In this document: positions 27,016 through 36,586 of the stretch, in pieces
Position numbering within the stretch: position 1 is the first letter of the stretch
Layout of the letters: the number at the start of each line of letters is the position of its first letter
NCBI GenBank assembly: GCA_041392845.1
Contig: JAWKLG010000028.1
Coordinates: 1-64,000, forward strand
Reading direction: 5' to 3'
Length of the DNA: 64,000 nucleotides
Origin: JAGQWW01 sp041392845
Lineage (GTDB): Bacteria; Bacteroidota; Bacteroidia; Chitinophagales; Saprospiraceae
Made by a program: the position numbers and the translations under genes
The notes under the pieces: model-generated
What the model was told of the DNA's origin: nothing
What the model saw: only the letters and a program-made list of their open reading frames with translations
Database searches by the model: none

Positions 27016-27101
27016 CTTTAAAAGTGATTTAGAAAATTTTGTTTTTAATACCCAAAACATTGGAAATAATTGGTAAAATTTAAGTTGTTGATTTTTTATA
27101 A

Positions 27102-27416
27102 TCACAACAACCCATCCAGCGCATCCAATTCCTCGTCTTCAAATCGTTTCAAATAAGCTTTTGTAACATTAACATCTGAATGCCCCATAGCTTCACTGAT
27201 TTTTGAAATATCAGCTTTGTTTTTCTTTAAGGTTGTGGCAAAGGTATGGCGGGCAACGTAAGATGTAATAGGAGTCTTTGTGTCCAGTATTTTACCAATT
27301 TTTTTAGGAAATAATTCAAGTATTGTATCATTGAAAGGCCTTTCTTTATTGGCTACTTGTTCAGAGATTAACCATTTGGAGTTTAGGTAGTCCGAAAATA
27401 CTTTAACTAAAAACAC
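27102..27416 (-). pseudogene. Tyrosine recombinase C-terminal remnant
   Basis: 104 residues covering only the catalytic end of a phage-integrase-family recombinase: TSYVARHTFATTL (box II arginine), MGHSDVNVTKAYLKRF (GHS and the tyrosine nucleophile). The arm-binding and core-binding domains and the first catalytic Arg are missing, and nothing similar is found upstream. It is therefore probably inactive. It sits next to a HipA-like pair and a broken T9SS gene, consistent with an old insertion, but no att-like repeats were found. Confidence 0.8.
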
Positions 27417-27533
27417 AATCCTTTTAGAAGTATTAAATGCTTAACTAATTGGAAATGAAAATCCGATACATTTCAGGGAGAATTTGGAAGGAGAATATCA
27501 GGGAAATGAAATCAGAACTTAAACGTAAAAGAG

Positions 27534-27562
27534 TAGCCACCTTTTCAGGTGGCTAGATTATA
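27534..27562 (-). terminator. Hairpin at the end of the hip gene pair
   Basis: TAGCCACC (27534-27541) pairs with GGTGGCTA (27548-27555), just past the 3' end of the 132-residue gene. On the minus strand it is followed by CTCTTTTACG. Confidence 0.5.
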
Positions 27563-27566
27563 ATTT

Positions 27567-27965
27567 TTAAGAGGCTAAAAGGAGCCTAAATGGATTAGAA
27601 ATAGAATCTTTACCAAACCTTTTCAGCATTTCAATAATGTTATTTTGGTCAATGTTTTCCTTTTTAATAACATTTTGAATTCTTGGTTGGTGTAAACTCG
27701 GAATTCGAAGGACAAAAAATGGGAACAAGGCCTCTGACTCATAAACTTTATTTTTGTCAGGGAAATCCGGCAAAGGAGAAATTTCATCTTGATTTTTGAA
27801 TTCTTCAGTATATTCGAAAGTCCAAATTTCTTTTTGATATTTCAATTTGGCAATCACTAGACTTTTGAATCGAAGTTCAAAAACTTTCTCTTCTTTTATT
27901 AGGGATTTGAGTTCACCTTGGCCGTCATAATTCCAAAAATTCTTAAAAATTTTTGATTTCATCAT
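27567..27965 (-). CDS. HipA N-terminal-domain-like small protein (HipS-like)
   Basis: 132 residues. The middle (KEIWTFEYTEEFKNQDEISPLPDFPDKNKVYESEALFPFF) and the end (IIEMLKRFGKDSISNPFRLL) match the HipA N-terminal subdomain: strand pair, 'F-Y---w', 'lFpFF', and the 'G-dsi-npf-LL' helix. In HipBST systems this subdomain is a separate protein, HipS, which acts as antitoxin to the HipT kinase. Here it starts six bases after the stop of the kinase gene. It may restrain that kinase; this is an inference from domain and order. Confidence 0.65.
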   Translation of the reverse strand: MMKSKIFKNFWNYDGQGELKSLIKEEKVFELRFKSLVIAKLKYQKEIWTFEYTEEFKNQDEISPLPDFPDKNKVYESEALFPFFVLRIPSLHQPRIQNVIKKENIDQNNIIEMLKRFGKDSISNPFRLLLAS

Positions 27966-27971
27966 GGACGG

Positions 27972-28903
27972 TTAATTAATAATGTCATTTAAAATATTAA
28001 ATCGCATTTTAAGACATGCAATCATTAATATACGTCTTTTTTCACTAATAAGTTTAGCAAATTCATTATTTATCATTTCAATAACAGCTTCAAGACGTTT
28101 ACTATTTAAAATTTCGGCGCAAATATCACTAAAATTCTTATTCTCTATAATTATTCTTTCTATTAAATTAATGTGATTAATAGTTTGGGAATTTTCCCAA
28201 CCTATTTTGGGGGAAGATTTTAAAACATAATTCCTTAGTCTATTATCATTAATTCTTCCATTTTTATCAAAAAAACTATCTATCCTAGAATCAGATAGGT
28301 TCCAAAACAAGCCCCTTGCAGTATCATAAATTGGAGAAAAAAGGGACGATGATTTTTCCTAATATTAGTAATTACTCCCCAGTTGTAAAAATGTCTATCA
28401 TTATTTCCAACTAATGCATCGAACAACAGAAGCCTTAAAAAGGAATTAATGATTCTTTCTGATTCTAAAGGAAAAGAAAATTCTATTGCTTGACATGTAA
28501 ACTTAAAAGTGATTAGCTCCCTAGTCAATCCTAAAAGCTCGACTCCGTCAATAAAATTTTCATCAGCTTCATTTAAAAAAGCAGAATATATCTGAGCACC
28601 ATGGAAAAGAGTTTGATCATTTTTTAAAAAATATTTACTTAGAAACCGCAGTTGGCCATGCACAGAGACTAAATATGATTTGGACATATTTAATCCTAGT
28701 ACTTCTCCTATCCTGGTCATTAAATATTCAACAATACTTTCATTTGGATACCATTTATGACCTACTTTGGCTAAGTATTTTGGCCATCTTTTTGGACTGT
28801 CTCTTTTACCGGATCCATAAAAATGTGCTTTAATAAAATCCTTGGGTGCATCTCCTTGAATGGATCCAATATCGAGGAAAGGTAAATTGTTTTCATAGTG
28901 CAT
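27972..28903 (-). pseudogene. HipA-like serine/threonine kinase with a frameshift
   Basis: The 5' part (from 28903) contains a typical HipA kinase core: SIVEYLMTRIGEVLGL, LRFLSKYF, ELITFKFT and the catalytic loop LLFDALVGNNDRHFYNWGV. It then leaves frame at HRPFF. The metal-binding IYDTARGLFWN and the C-terminal helices continue in another frame to 27972. One extra T in the six-T tract at about 28333-28345 (minus strand) restores a single protein of about 310 residues. HipA kinases phosphorylate translation factors and cause dormancy. There is no HipB-like repressor gene upstream. Confidence 0.75.
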
Positions 28904-29119
28904 GGCGTTTTAGTTTTCCCATTGAGAGTTTCTACAATATTTTAAAGTAAATGTATGGAAAGTGTGGTCGGTATGAAAGCTTGGTGGAATTGATATGTGT
29001 ATATTAAATGACCATCGTCCTAAAATCCAATTTCGGAGGTTGTAAGATTAGTAAAACCGATTTTATTCACTAATTTAGTATCTGGTTCCAGACCTACCAT
29101 TTAGCAAGTAACCAATTTT

Positions 29120-29845
29120 ATGAAAAAGCAAATCATGAGACTATTACTTTTCCCTATTTTACTTTTCCTTGTTTTTGTTCCTTTTAGTTGCAAAAAAGAA
29201 TCATTTGTTCCGGAAGAAAAAGAGCCGGTGATTGTTGAAGATATCCCTTGTGAGGATATCCGGATTCCAGGTGAATTTAAATTGGATTCAGTTTTAAAGG
29301 CTGAGTTCTGCTATTTAAAAAATCCATTTAGTAAATTGATTTTTGTAGATAGTTTAGGTTTTGAAACTAAATTGGATTTCGATACAATTCGCTCTGGGGT
29401 TAGTTTGTCAGGTGCTCAATTAAATTGTGAAACCAGTCAAACTAGCAACCAAATTATATTGTGGAATTCCGAATTTGTTAGCATTGCTTTAGTTGATTCA
29501 GTTACAAATGATATTTGGAGTTTATCACTATCAAGAAGTCCTGATTTATCTGGAGGCCAACCATTCCAGAGTAGTCAAGTTTTTCGAATTAGATTTCAGG
29601 AGAATGGAGGAAGTGGAAACTTGTCTTTATTTAATATTAACCTCGAAACTTTTCAAAACAGCGCTAAAACATTGCGGTTTTTTGATGAGATTGAGCTAAA
29701 CTCAAAGTTTTTTGAAGATGTATTTTATAGAGAAGTTAAATATAGAGGTAATATCCTTGAATTGTATTTCAACTTCGAATATGGACTGATTGCCTATACC
29801 AGTATAGATGGTGAAAGACTTATGATTCTTGATAAGATTGAATAA
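29120..29845 (+). CDS. Putative lipoprotein of unknown function
   Basis: 241 residues; signal MKKQIMRLLLFPILLFLVFVPFSC with a lipidation cysteine at 24 and a following acidic stretch. The body is predicted mainly beta (DSVTNDIWSLSLSRSPDLSGGQ, VFRIRFQENGGSGNLSLF). No family recognised. It ends directly at a strong bidirectional terminator shared with the convergent CARDB protein gene. Confidence 0.7.
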   Translation: MKKQIMRLLLFPILLFLVFVPFSCKKESFVPEEKEPVIVEDIPCEDIRIPGEFKLDSVLKAEFCYLKNPFSKLIFVDSLGFETKLDFDTIRSGVSLSGAQLNCETSQTSNQIILWNSEFVSIALVDSVTNDIWSLSLSRSPDLSGGQPFQSSQVFRIRFQENGGSGNLSLFNINLETFQNSAKTLRFFDEIELNSKFFEDVFYREVKYRGNILELYFNFEYGLIAYTSIDGERLMILDKIE

Positions 29846-29879
29846 AAAAAGGCGAGCTAGAAAAAGCTCGCCTTTTTTT
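29844..29879. terminator. Bidirectional terminator
   Basis: A7-GGCGAGCT, 6-base loop, AGCTCGCC-T7: a symmetrical hairpin that can stop transcription from both convergent genes (stops at 29845 and 29896). Confidence 0.9.
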
Positions 29880-29895
29880 ATTCAATTCCCCCCCA

Positions 29896-32800
29896 TCACT
29901 CCACCTTCACAAATCTGCCCTTTCTCAAATAGGGATGGAAAGGATACAACATTACCTGATAAGTGCCGGAAGGCCATTGGGAAATGTCTAAAGGAATTTG
30001 GTTGGGACCTTTTTCCAAACTTACTTCCATTTCTTTTTTGATTCTTCCTAAAGCATCGTAGATGATGAGTGGGGTAGTGGTGGCTTCCTTGGAGAGGATT
30101 AATAATGTTGTGAAATCTTGGGCCGGATTGGGATCAGCTCTTTCCAGAAGTGTGATTTCAGACTCCATGTTTTCGAAGGCAATGTTTCGATTGGCAAGTT
30201 GGGTAGAATAGTTGGGTGCCAATTCGAAATAGGCTTCATCATCCTCCAGTGGGGTGCAACAATTGACAAATCCGGGATTCGAATCTACATCTTGACCATC
30301 AGATGCAACAACAAATCCAAACTGGTAAACAATTTGAGGAGAAAGTCTGAAAAAATTCATGGTAAGTGTAGCAGCTTCTCCGGGTGCAAGTGAACTGATT
30401 CTCCAGGATTGATTGCCATACAACTCATAAGTGCCTTTGCTAGCCAGGTATTCATTTCCTCCCTGATAAACGGCTCCTTCCGCATGGGGCATCAGGATGA
30501 CAATATTGCTTGCAGTAGCTGTTCCCTTGTTTTCAATTTTAGCTACGGTAGTGAAATATGAAAAGTTGGGAGGATTGTTGGTTGGTCCTAAAATGTTCAA
30601 TTCAAGATCGACACCTGCTTGTGGAATTCCTTCGATATGAACCGGATAACTGAAGAGATTATTGGTCTCATCAATTTCAACCAACTCGTCGTTGCTATCC
30701 ATTTTTGCAATGATAAAATAATTGCCTGTCTGAGTCGAAGAGGGTATAGCAAATGGCTGAAATAGTCTGGAATAGGCCGAGTGAATTATAAATGGGAAAG
30801 GAAGAATTTCTTGTCTTAATAATTGATCGGTTGGATCAAGGTTGGCATCGGTTGATAAATACAAGGCTATGTTAAAAGGGGGATATGCCACATCTGTTCC
30901 CAGGTTGCTATAAACTACCTCCGGAACAATTAAATCACCTGCAGAAAGGCTGGAATTGATATTAAGGATATTTGTAGGTTTTAAATCCGGATACCCTTGA
31001 GTTATGATTTCAATGGGTGAAACAAAAATATTGTTGTTTTCATCCACTTCAGGAATGGCATCACTTGCATCTGCTACAAAAATCAAATGATAATTGCCAA
31101 TTGGGATGTTGTCTGGAATTTCATGTACTGCAAAACTGGTAGTACCTCCGGCATCCGGAGCAAGACCAAAAATGGTCCTGTCGTACAATTTTATATCTGT
31201 ATTGACATCCAAATTGTCGTCTTCTGAAAGCCAGGTTTCAATGATGAAATTACCGGCACTCGCATTTCCTATATTTTTAAAAAGAACATCTGCATTAAAA
31301 GAAGCGCCCAAACCAACTATGGATGGTAAAAAGTTAACTCCATCCCAGGACAAATCGGCACTAGGCAAAATTTGGAAAGGAGAAATTACCAGGTTGTTGT
31401 TTTCGTTGCTTTCCTGGATGGTCTCATCGTCGTCGGTTCTCAAAATCAAATAATAAACTCCGGGAGCATAGCTAAGCGGGACGTTGTACCACAATTGATT
31501 TTGAACAAAAGAACCGGCAGGAATGGAATTGTCGGTTTCTGAACTGAGCATTAAATCTGATGCTTGCCATTGATTGTCTGTAGAGAAATAAAGGCTGGTT
31601 TTTACATCAGAATTGACGTCTGCCAATCCATTATTACGAAGGTCATACAGTAGCGAAGTTCTAAATCCTCCAGGACCTGAAACTGCAATGGCACTGACTG
31701 CCAGGCTCAAATCAGGAAGAGCAGTTGAAGCGGAGTTTATCTCTATTGCAGCTTCGTCATCTTCTACCGGACTGCAACACTGCCAACCTCCGGGTGTAGA
31801 GTCAAAATCAGGTTCCTCCTGGAAAACAACCTGGCCATAAACGAACTTAGGTTGGGTGCTTAAATTGAAATAATTGACCCTTAGGTAATGCTTTTCTCCG
31901 GGTCTAAGGATAGGCAAAGTCCATTGATTTATGTTGTAAGGAAGAAAAGTTCCTGCCGTAGCAATAGCTTCATTTCCACCAACATAAACCAGATTTTGGG
32001 GCAATGGAAGTTGAACAATTATTCCATGTGCATCAGCAGTTCCATTGTTCTTTATTTCAAATTCTACTGTAAAATTTGAATAGATAGCCGGCTGATTATT
32101 GGTGGTTCTAATAGCCAATTCCAAATCCGGTTGATTGTTCGCAAATACTGATGCGTCAAATTTGTAAACATGGATTTCGCCGTTTTTAGTGGCGGTTAAA
32201 ACATAATTTCCATCTGGAGTGGCCTTGAAATCAATCGCATCAATATTGGCGTTAGGATTGGTAGGGTTATCAACCAGTGGTGGATAAGGACCACTGGCAA
32301 AGTTTTCTCCCTGATTGTTGTAAAGTTGGATGCTTGCAGGATAACCAGGTCCCTGATTGCAGAAATCACCAGGAGTTATCCCGAGTACCATATATTCTCC
32401 TGACGTTTTTTCCAAGACTCCATAAACCGGGCCACCAGGCAATTGTCGATAGTTCGTAGGTCCAATGTTTCGGTTGTCCCACTCCAATTCGTTGTTTGAA
32501 TTGAATTTTAAAACGTGATTTCTGTAAGGATAACATCGGGTAGAAATAAAACCATAAATTCCTGTAGCAATAAATCCTCCGTCTGAGGTATTGGCAAATG
32601 CTTTTATTTCTGCCTGATTATAATAACTGGACAAAAGTGGTGTGGTTATTTTTTGGATGAGGTTTCCATTCTGGTCTAAAATCCAAATTTCTGCAACCTC
32701 TGATTCCACTGATGGACTCGTGCTGTAACCCAATACACTGGTTGCCATAACAAAGGAACCATCGGGACGCTGTAAAATTTTATTTCCTTCTGCATTGTCG

Positions 32801-33366
32801 ACTGCATCGTTGGTATTGTTGTAGGTTTTTAAAAACTGCAGATTTCCGTTTGGATCAATTTTTAATAAAAATGCATTTTTAGAAAGAATGGTAAAAGTGT
32901 TTCCCTGGAAATCAAATATTTTATCTTCCAAAAAGTAGCCACTAATCGCAAAGCCTTGATCAGAAGTCTGGATAATATCCAGGACTTTTAAATCGGCATT
33001 TATACCAGGGATGGTCTGGTCAAAAACAAGCTGATCATCCAAGCTGGTCTTCCTGATTCTAAAGTCAAAATTTTCTTTACCAACTGCCAGAATTCCATCT
33101 TCAAAAGGAATAGTTCTCTGAAGCGGAATTGAAATAAGGTTACGGCTGATTAGGTCTCCATTTGCATTTAAATGAAGGCTTTCCAAGCCTTGAGGAGTAC
33201 TTGCAAGCAGATTAAATTCAAGGTTTTGAGTAGGATGAATTTTGACACCAATCCCGGCTCCATAAACCTTGTCGAAGGTCTGTGCCTGAACGGTTAAAGT
33301 GAAAGACAAAAGGAACATGGTTGTTAAACCAAACCAAGATGGTTTAGAGGAGTAGAGGGATTTCAT
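29896..33366 (-). CDS. CARDB-domain surface protein with T9SS type A sorting domain
   Basis: 1156 residues with signal peptide ending TLTVQAQ. The N-terminal 400 residues are a propeller-like region with repeated 'DGSFVMATS' type strands. From about residue 400 there are alternating DUF11-like and CARDB-like beta-sandwich domains, marked by DNSIPAG, VDENNN, QESNENNN and similar ENNN motifs. The C-terminus is a sorting domain (ADPNPAQDFTTLLIL ... GRIKKEMEV ... PSGTYQVMLYP ... RKGRFVKVE). It is likely a cell-surface or secreted protein; adhesion is possible but not shown. Confidence 0.9.
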   Translation of the reverse strand: MKSLYSSKPSWFGLTTMFLLSFTLTVQAQTFDKVYGAGIGVKIHPTQNLEFNLLASTPQGLESLHLNANGDLISRNLISIPLQRTIPFEDGILAVGKENFDFRIRKTSLDDQLVFDQTIPGINADLKVLDIIQTSDQGFAISGYFLEDKIFDFQGNTFTILSKNAFLLKIDPNGNLQFLKTYNNTNDAVDNAEGNKILQRPDGSFVMATSVLGYSTSPSVESEVAEIWILDQNGNLIQKITTPLLSSYYNQAEIKAFANTSDGGFIATGIYGFISTRCYPYRNHVLKFNSNNELEWDNRNIGPTNYRQLPGGPVYGVLEKTSGEYMVLGITPGDFCNQGPGYPASIQLYNNQGENFASGPYPPLVDNPTNPNANIDAIDFKATPDGNYVLTATKNGEIHVYKFDASVFANNQPDLELAIRTTNNQPAIYSNFTVEFEIKNNGTADAHGIIVQLPLPQNLVYVGGNEAIATAGTFLPYNINQWTLPILRPGEKHYLRVNYFNLSTQPKFVYGQVVFQEEPDFDSTPGGWQCCSPVEDDEAAIEINSASTALPDLSLAVSAIAVSGPGGFRTSLLYDLRNNGLADVNSDVKTSLYFSTDNQWQASDLMLSSETDNSIPAGSFVQNQLWYNVPLSYAPGVYYLILRTDDDETIQESNENNNLVISPFQILPSADLSWDGVNFLPSIVGLGASFNADVLFKNIGNASAGNFIIETWLSEDDNLDVNTDIKLYDRTIFGLAPDAGGTTSFAVHEIPDNIPIGNYHLIFVADASDAIPEVDENNNIFVSPIEIITQGYPDLKPTNILNINSSLSAGDLIVPEVVYSNLGTDVAYPPFNIALYLSTDANLDPTDQLLRQEILPFPFIIHSAYSRLFQPFAIPSSTQTGNYFIIAKMDSNDELVEIDETNNLFSYPVHIEGIPQAGVDLELNILGPTNNPPNFSYFTTVAKIENKGTATASNIVILMPHAEGAVYQGGNEYLASKGTYELYGNQSWRISSLAPGEAATLTMNFFRLSPQIVYQFGFVVASDGQDVDSNPGFVNCCTPLEDDEAYFELAPNYSTQLANRNIAFENMESEITLLERADPNPAQDFTTLLILSKEATTTPLIIYDALGRIKKEMEVSLEKGPNQIPLDISQWPSGTYQVMLYPFHPYLRKGRFVKVE

Positions 33367-33529
33367 AGTTGTTGTTTTTAGTCAAATTAAACTATTGAAC
33401 CAAGTTTGTCAATGACTTTGGTTAGGGAGTGTGTTAAAGGCGAGACCAAGGATTTCATAAGAAATCGAAAGTAAATTAGGGATAAGTTTAATGATTAGGA
33501 AAGAACGGGCTTGGGATTAACATATGGAA

Positions 33530-33951
33530 AGGCTGTTGGTTGTTGGCTGTTGGCTATTGGCCCTTAGCCATTGGCCGTTGGCTGGGTTCAATTTTGAGAT
33601 TTCCAATCCTCTTCCGGGTGCCTTCGACAGGCTCAGGCACCCGGTAAAGTGGTTTCAAATTGATCAGGAAAAAATCTTAGTTGCCTGAGTCGAAGGCAAA
33701 TTTTGGCTATTGGCAATTTGAAATTGTCGAGTAAAGATATTTTCTGCATATTTTTAATCCTATCGTCGTTCCAGGGTTGGCGCGGCCACGTTCTGGCTGT
33801 TGGCTGTTGGCTATTGGCCGTTGGCTTTTGGCATTTTCAAATTGTCGAGTAAAGATATTTGCTGCATATTTTTGGACGCCCCCGTCGTTCCAGGGTTGGC
33901 GCAGCCAACCCCTACAATAGCCAATGGCCAAGGGCTAAAAGCCAACGGCCA
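33530..33951. repeat. Word array downstream of the prolyl oligopeptidase gene
   Basis: Several word types are mixed. TGGCTATTGGC / CCGTTGGC words occur at about 33533-33582, 33795-33832 and, inverted, 33912-33950. A GCCTTCGACAGGCTCAGGC palindrome is at about 33620-33640, with a related GCCTGAGTCGAAGGC at about 33682-33696. A segment containing AAATTGTCGAGTAAAGAT ... CGTCGTTCCAGGGTTGGCG is present twice, at 33721 and 33839 (118 bases apart). The second copy ends in the palindrome GGTTGGCGCAGCCAACC. The array touches the stop codon of the peptidase gene at 33952. Open frames within it are artefacts. Confidence 0.85.
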
Positions 33952-36378
33952 CTAAGGTTTCGGTTCTTTATTCTTTACATATTTCTCCAGCCATCGATCT
34001 TGTTCCCAGAGGAGGTGGAGGATGGATTCGCGGGCTGCGTAGCCGTGGCTTTCTTTTGGAAGCACTACCAGGCGGACGGTTGCGCCCAATCCCTTCAAAG
34101 CATTGAAATATCTTTCGCTTTGCATTGGATAAGTACCTGAATTGTTGTCTGCTTCCCCGTGGATGAGCAACAAGGGAGTTTTCATTTTATCGGCATGCAT
34201 GAATGGAGACATCTGGTAGTAAATCTCAGGGGCTTCCCAGTAATTTCTTTCTTCTGCCTGGAAGCCGAAAGGTGTTAAAGTACGATTGTAAGCTCCGCTT
34301 CTGGCGATACCTGCAGCAAACAAGTTGGAATGCGACAATAAATTGGCTGTCATGAACGCACCATAAGAATGGCCTCCAACAGCTACTTTTTCTCTATCGA
34401 TGTATCCAAGACTGTCTACATAATCTATTGCAGCTTTGGCATTGCCGACCAATTGTTCGATGAAAGAATCATTGGGCTCTTCTTCTCCTTCTCCGATGAT
34501 AGGGAAAGCGGCATCGTCTAATATTGCATAACCTCTCAATACCCAATACAAAGGTGAACCGTAGTAAGGATAATTAAATTCTAAAGCAGAAGTGGTTATC
34601 TGACCGGCTGAACTTTTGTCCTTGTATTCTCTAGGATAAGCCCACATAATCATGGGCAGCTTTTCTTTTTTATCTCTATCGTATCCCGGAGGTAAGTATA
34701 GTGTGGCTGAAAGTTCGACCCCATCCGGACGGGTGTAAGTCAATATTTCTTTATGAACCTCCTGCATCGCTTTGAAGGGGTTTTCAAAAGAAGTAATTGG
34801 CTTTACATCACCTGTTTCTATGTTTCTAAAATAGTAATTTGGATAGTCAGTTGGTGATTCCAATCGGGTAAGGTAAATGCCTTTGTCTACGTCCATTCCA
34901 TAAATCACCATCTCCAATTGATCCTTTCCATCGGCCTGGTACAAACGCTTGGTTTCACGGCTATCGAGTTGCATTTTGTCAACAAATGGTCTTACTCCCT
35001 CTTCTGAATAACCTCTTCCAATCAGGTAAGCCCAATTGTCTCTCAAGGCAAGAATAGAACGTCCGTATTGGTTTCTTTCTGTAACAAAGCTTCCCGGATC
35101 GTTGTATTGATCCTGGTAGTTTCTATCGAAGATAATCTCAGGATCTTTGTCAGGATTTGAAGGATTAAAAAGGTAACTTTTGGTGTTCCTATTGTTCCAC
35201 CATCTGTCCAAGGCAATTGCAGTATTGTCGTTGCCCCAGTACATGCCCGCATAACGGTTTTTTACTTTTAAAAGATACCTGGGCTCTTCTTTGAAAGGAG
35301 CATCTTGCTGGTATAAAACATCTCTGTATTCAACCTCCACTTCCGGATCTCCTTCGTCCAATGCTTCTACCCAGTAGATGGTTGAAGGCTTGTCTGCTCT
35401 CCAGCTAATTCTTCTTTTTCCTTTTTGGGTGGCCATAAATCCTTTTGGAAGTTCTTCCAATAGGGGCGTTTCAACGATTGTCTCTACCAAATTGCCATTT
35501 AAATCATAGATAGCAGTGGTCGAAGGAAAGCGATAATAAGGGACGATATAACTAAAAGGCCTCGAAACAGTAGTCAGCATGATGTATTTTCCATCGGGTG
35601 AAAAGTCGATGTCTTCATACATGTCAGCTTCTTTCCAAACGGAAATTTTTCCATTCAGACCCACTTTGGCCAGGGTAGAACGAGTCAACTGTTCAAAATT
35701 GAACTCGTCATTTTTATTTTTTAAAAGATCCTGATAGGTTCTGTTTTGCGCTTCCTGACCGTCATTTTCACTAACGATGGGTCCGGTAGGTACCGCTTTG
35801 GTTTCATCTATCAATGGCCTTTTGTCTTCCGGTACCAATTTAGCCAAAATATGCTCGCTGTCTTCAAACCATTCGAAGGCAGGTTCCATGTTGGCATTCA
35901 GGTTGCCATTTATAAGTTTTGTAGCTTTTCCACTTGCATAGTCTATTGACCAAAGTTCAAGACCGGAATCAGTAGTGTGGGTTAGGGCGATTTTCTTTTC
36001 ATCAGGCGACCAGGAAAAGTTAGAAAATTTACCTTCTTCGGGTAGGCCGGTTACCTCAACCGTTTTGCCCGTTTTGATATGGAGCAATTCCAGTTTGAAG
36101 TAATATCGTTCACGGCTTGAAATATTGGTAGCCGGATTGATTCTCAAACCCGCCAATCTCATTTCCGTTTCTGATAGTTCAGTTATGGATTTGAACTGCT
36201 TTCTATAAAGCAGAAATCCATAATCGCCACTTGGGCTGATACGTAATAATGGAGGTAAGGGAGCATCTGCCAAATCCAAAATTTCTTTTGGTGGCTGTTG
36301 GTAGGTCACGTCCAATTGTCCAAAAATAGGGCTGGTTAAAATCATAGCCGCCAAAATTATAAGATTCTTTAGACTCAT
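33952..36378 (-). CDS. Prolyl oligopeptidase family serine peptidase (S9), exported
   Basis: 808 residues, signal MSLKNLIILAAMILTSPIFGQ. The N-terminal two thirds form a beta-propeller with repeated SPDEKK/SPDGKY blades. The C-terminal alpha/beta hydrolase holds the nucleophile in VAVGGHSYGAFMTAN (GxSxG), the Asp in LLIHGEADNNSG and the His in KESHGYAARES, in the correct order. It should cleave peptides in the periplasm or outside the cell. The last codons are ...KEPKP-TAG, and the word array starts one base after the stop. No terminator hairpin was identified downstream. Confidence 0.93.
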   Translation of the reverse strand: MSLKNLIILAAMILTSPIFGQLDVTYQQPPKEILDLADAPLPPLLRISPSGDYGFLLYRKQFKSITELSETEMRLAGLRINPATNISSRERYYFKLELLHIKTGKTVEVTGLPEEGKFSNFSWSPDEKKIALTHTTDSGLELWSIDYASGKATKLINGNLNANMEPAFEWFEDSEHILAKLVPEDKRPLIDETKAVPTGPIVSENDGQEAQNRTYQDLLKNKNDEFNFEQLTRSTLAKVGLNGKISVWKEADMYEDIDFSPDGKYIMLTTVSRPFSYIVPYYRFPSTTAIYDLNGNLVETIVETPLLEELPKGFMATQKGKRRISWRADKPSTIYWVEALDEGDPEVEVEYRDVLYQQDAPFKEEPRYLLKVKNRYAGMYWGNDNTAIALDRWWNNRNTKSYLFNPSNPDKDPEIIFDRNYQDQYNDPGSFVTERNQYGRSILALRDNWAYLIGRGYSEEGVRPFVDKMQLDSRETKRLYQADGKDQLEMVIYGMDVDKGIYLTRLESPTDYPNYYFRNIETGDVKPITSFENPFKAMQEVHKEILTYTRPDGVELSATLYLPPGYDRDKKEKLPMIMWAYPREYKDKSSAGQITTSALEFNYPYYGSPLYWVLRGYAILDDAAFPIIGEGEEEPNDSFIEQLVGNAKAAIDYVDSLGYIDREKVAVGGHSYGAFMTANLLSHSNLFAAGIARSGAYNRTLTPFGFQAEERNYWEAPEIYYQMSPFMHADKMKTPLLLIHGEADNNSGTYPMQSERYFNALKGLGATVRLVVLPKESHGYAARESILHLLWEQDRWLEKYVKNKEPKP

Positions 36379-36548
36379 ACTATCTGAATATGGGTTAAAA
36401 ATGGTATTGTTAGATGATTTTTTTCAAGATAATAAGTATTTACCAATTCAAAGCCCCGTCCAGTAAATCCTAAACTTTCCATTTTCTTAGAAAATAGATT
36501 TTTCTCATAGGTATAAAAAAAACACCCCCGTCGTAGACATCGAGCCCC

Positions 36549-36574
36549 TCGTAAATCGTAAACCGTAAATCGTA
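36549..36574. repeat. Short CGTAAATCGTAAACC word array
   Basis: Three words of the CGTAAATCGTAAACC family, about 13 bases downstream (minus strand) of the cytochrome gene stop at 36587. Same family as 5463-5491. Confidence 0.75.
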
Positions 36575-36586
36575 CATTCAAAAGTT

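Noticed and set aside
25449..28903. Programmed ribosomal frameshifting as the reason for the split frames
   Set aside because: The breaks have no slippery heptamer with downstream pseudoknot, occur more than once per gene, and are all explained by one-base homopolymer changes.
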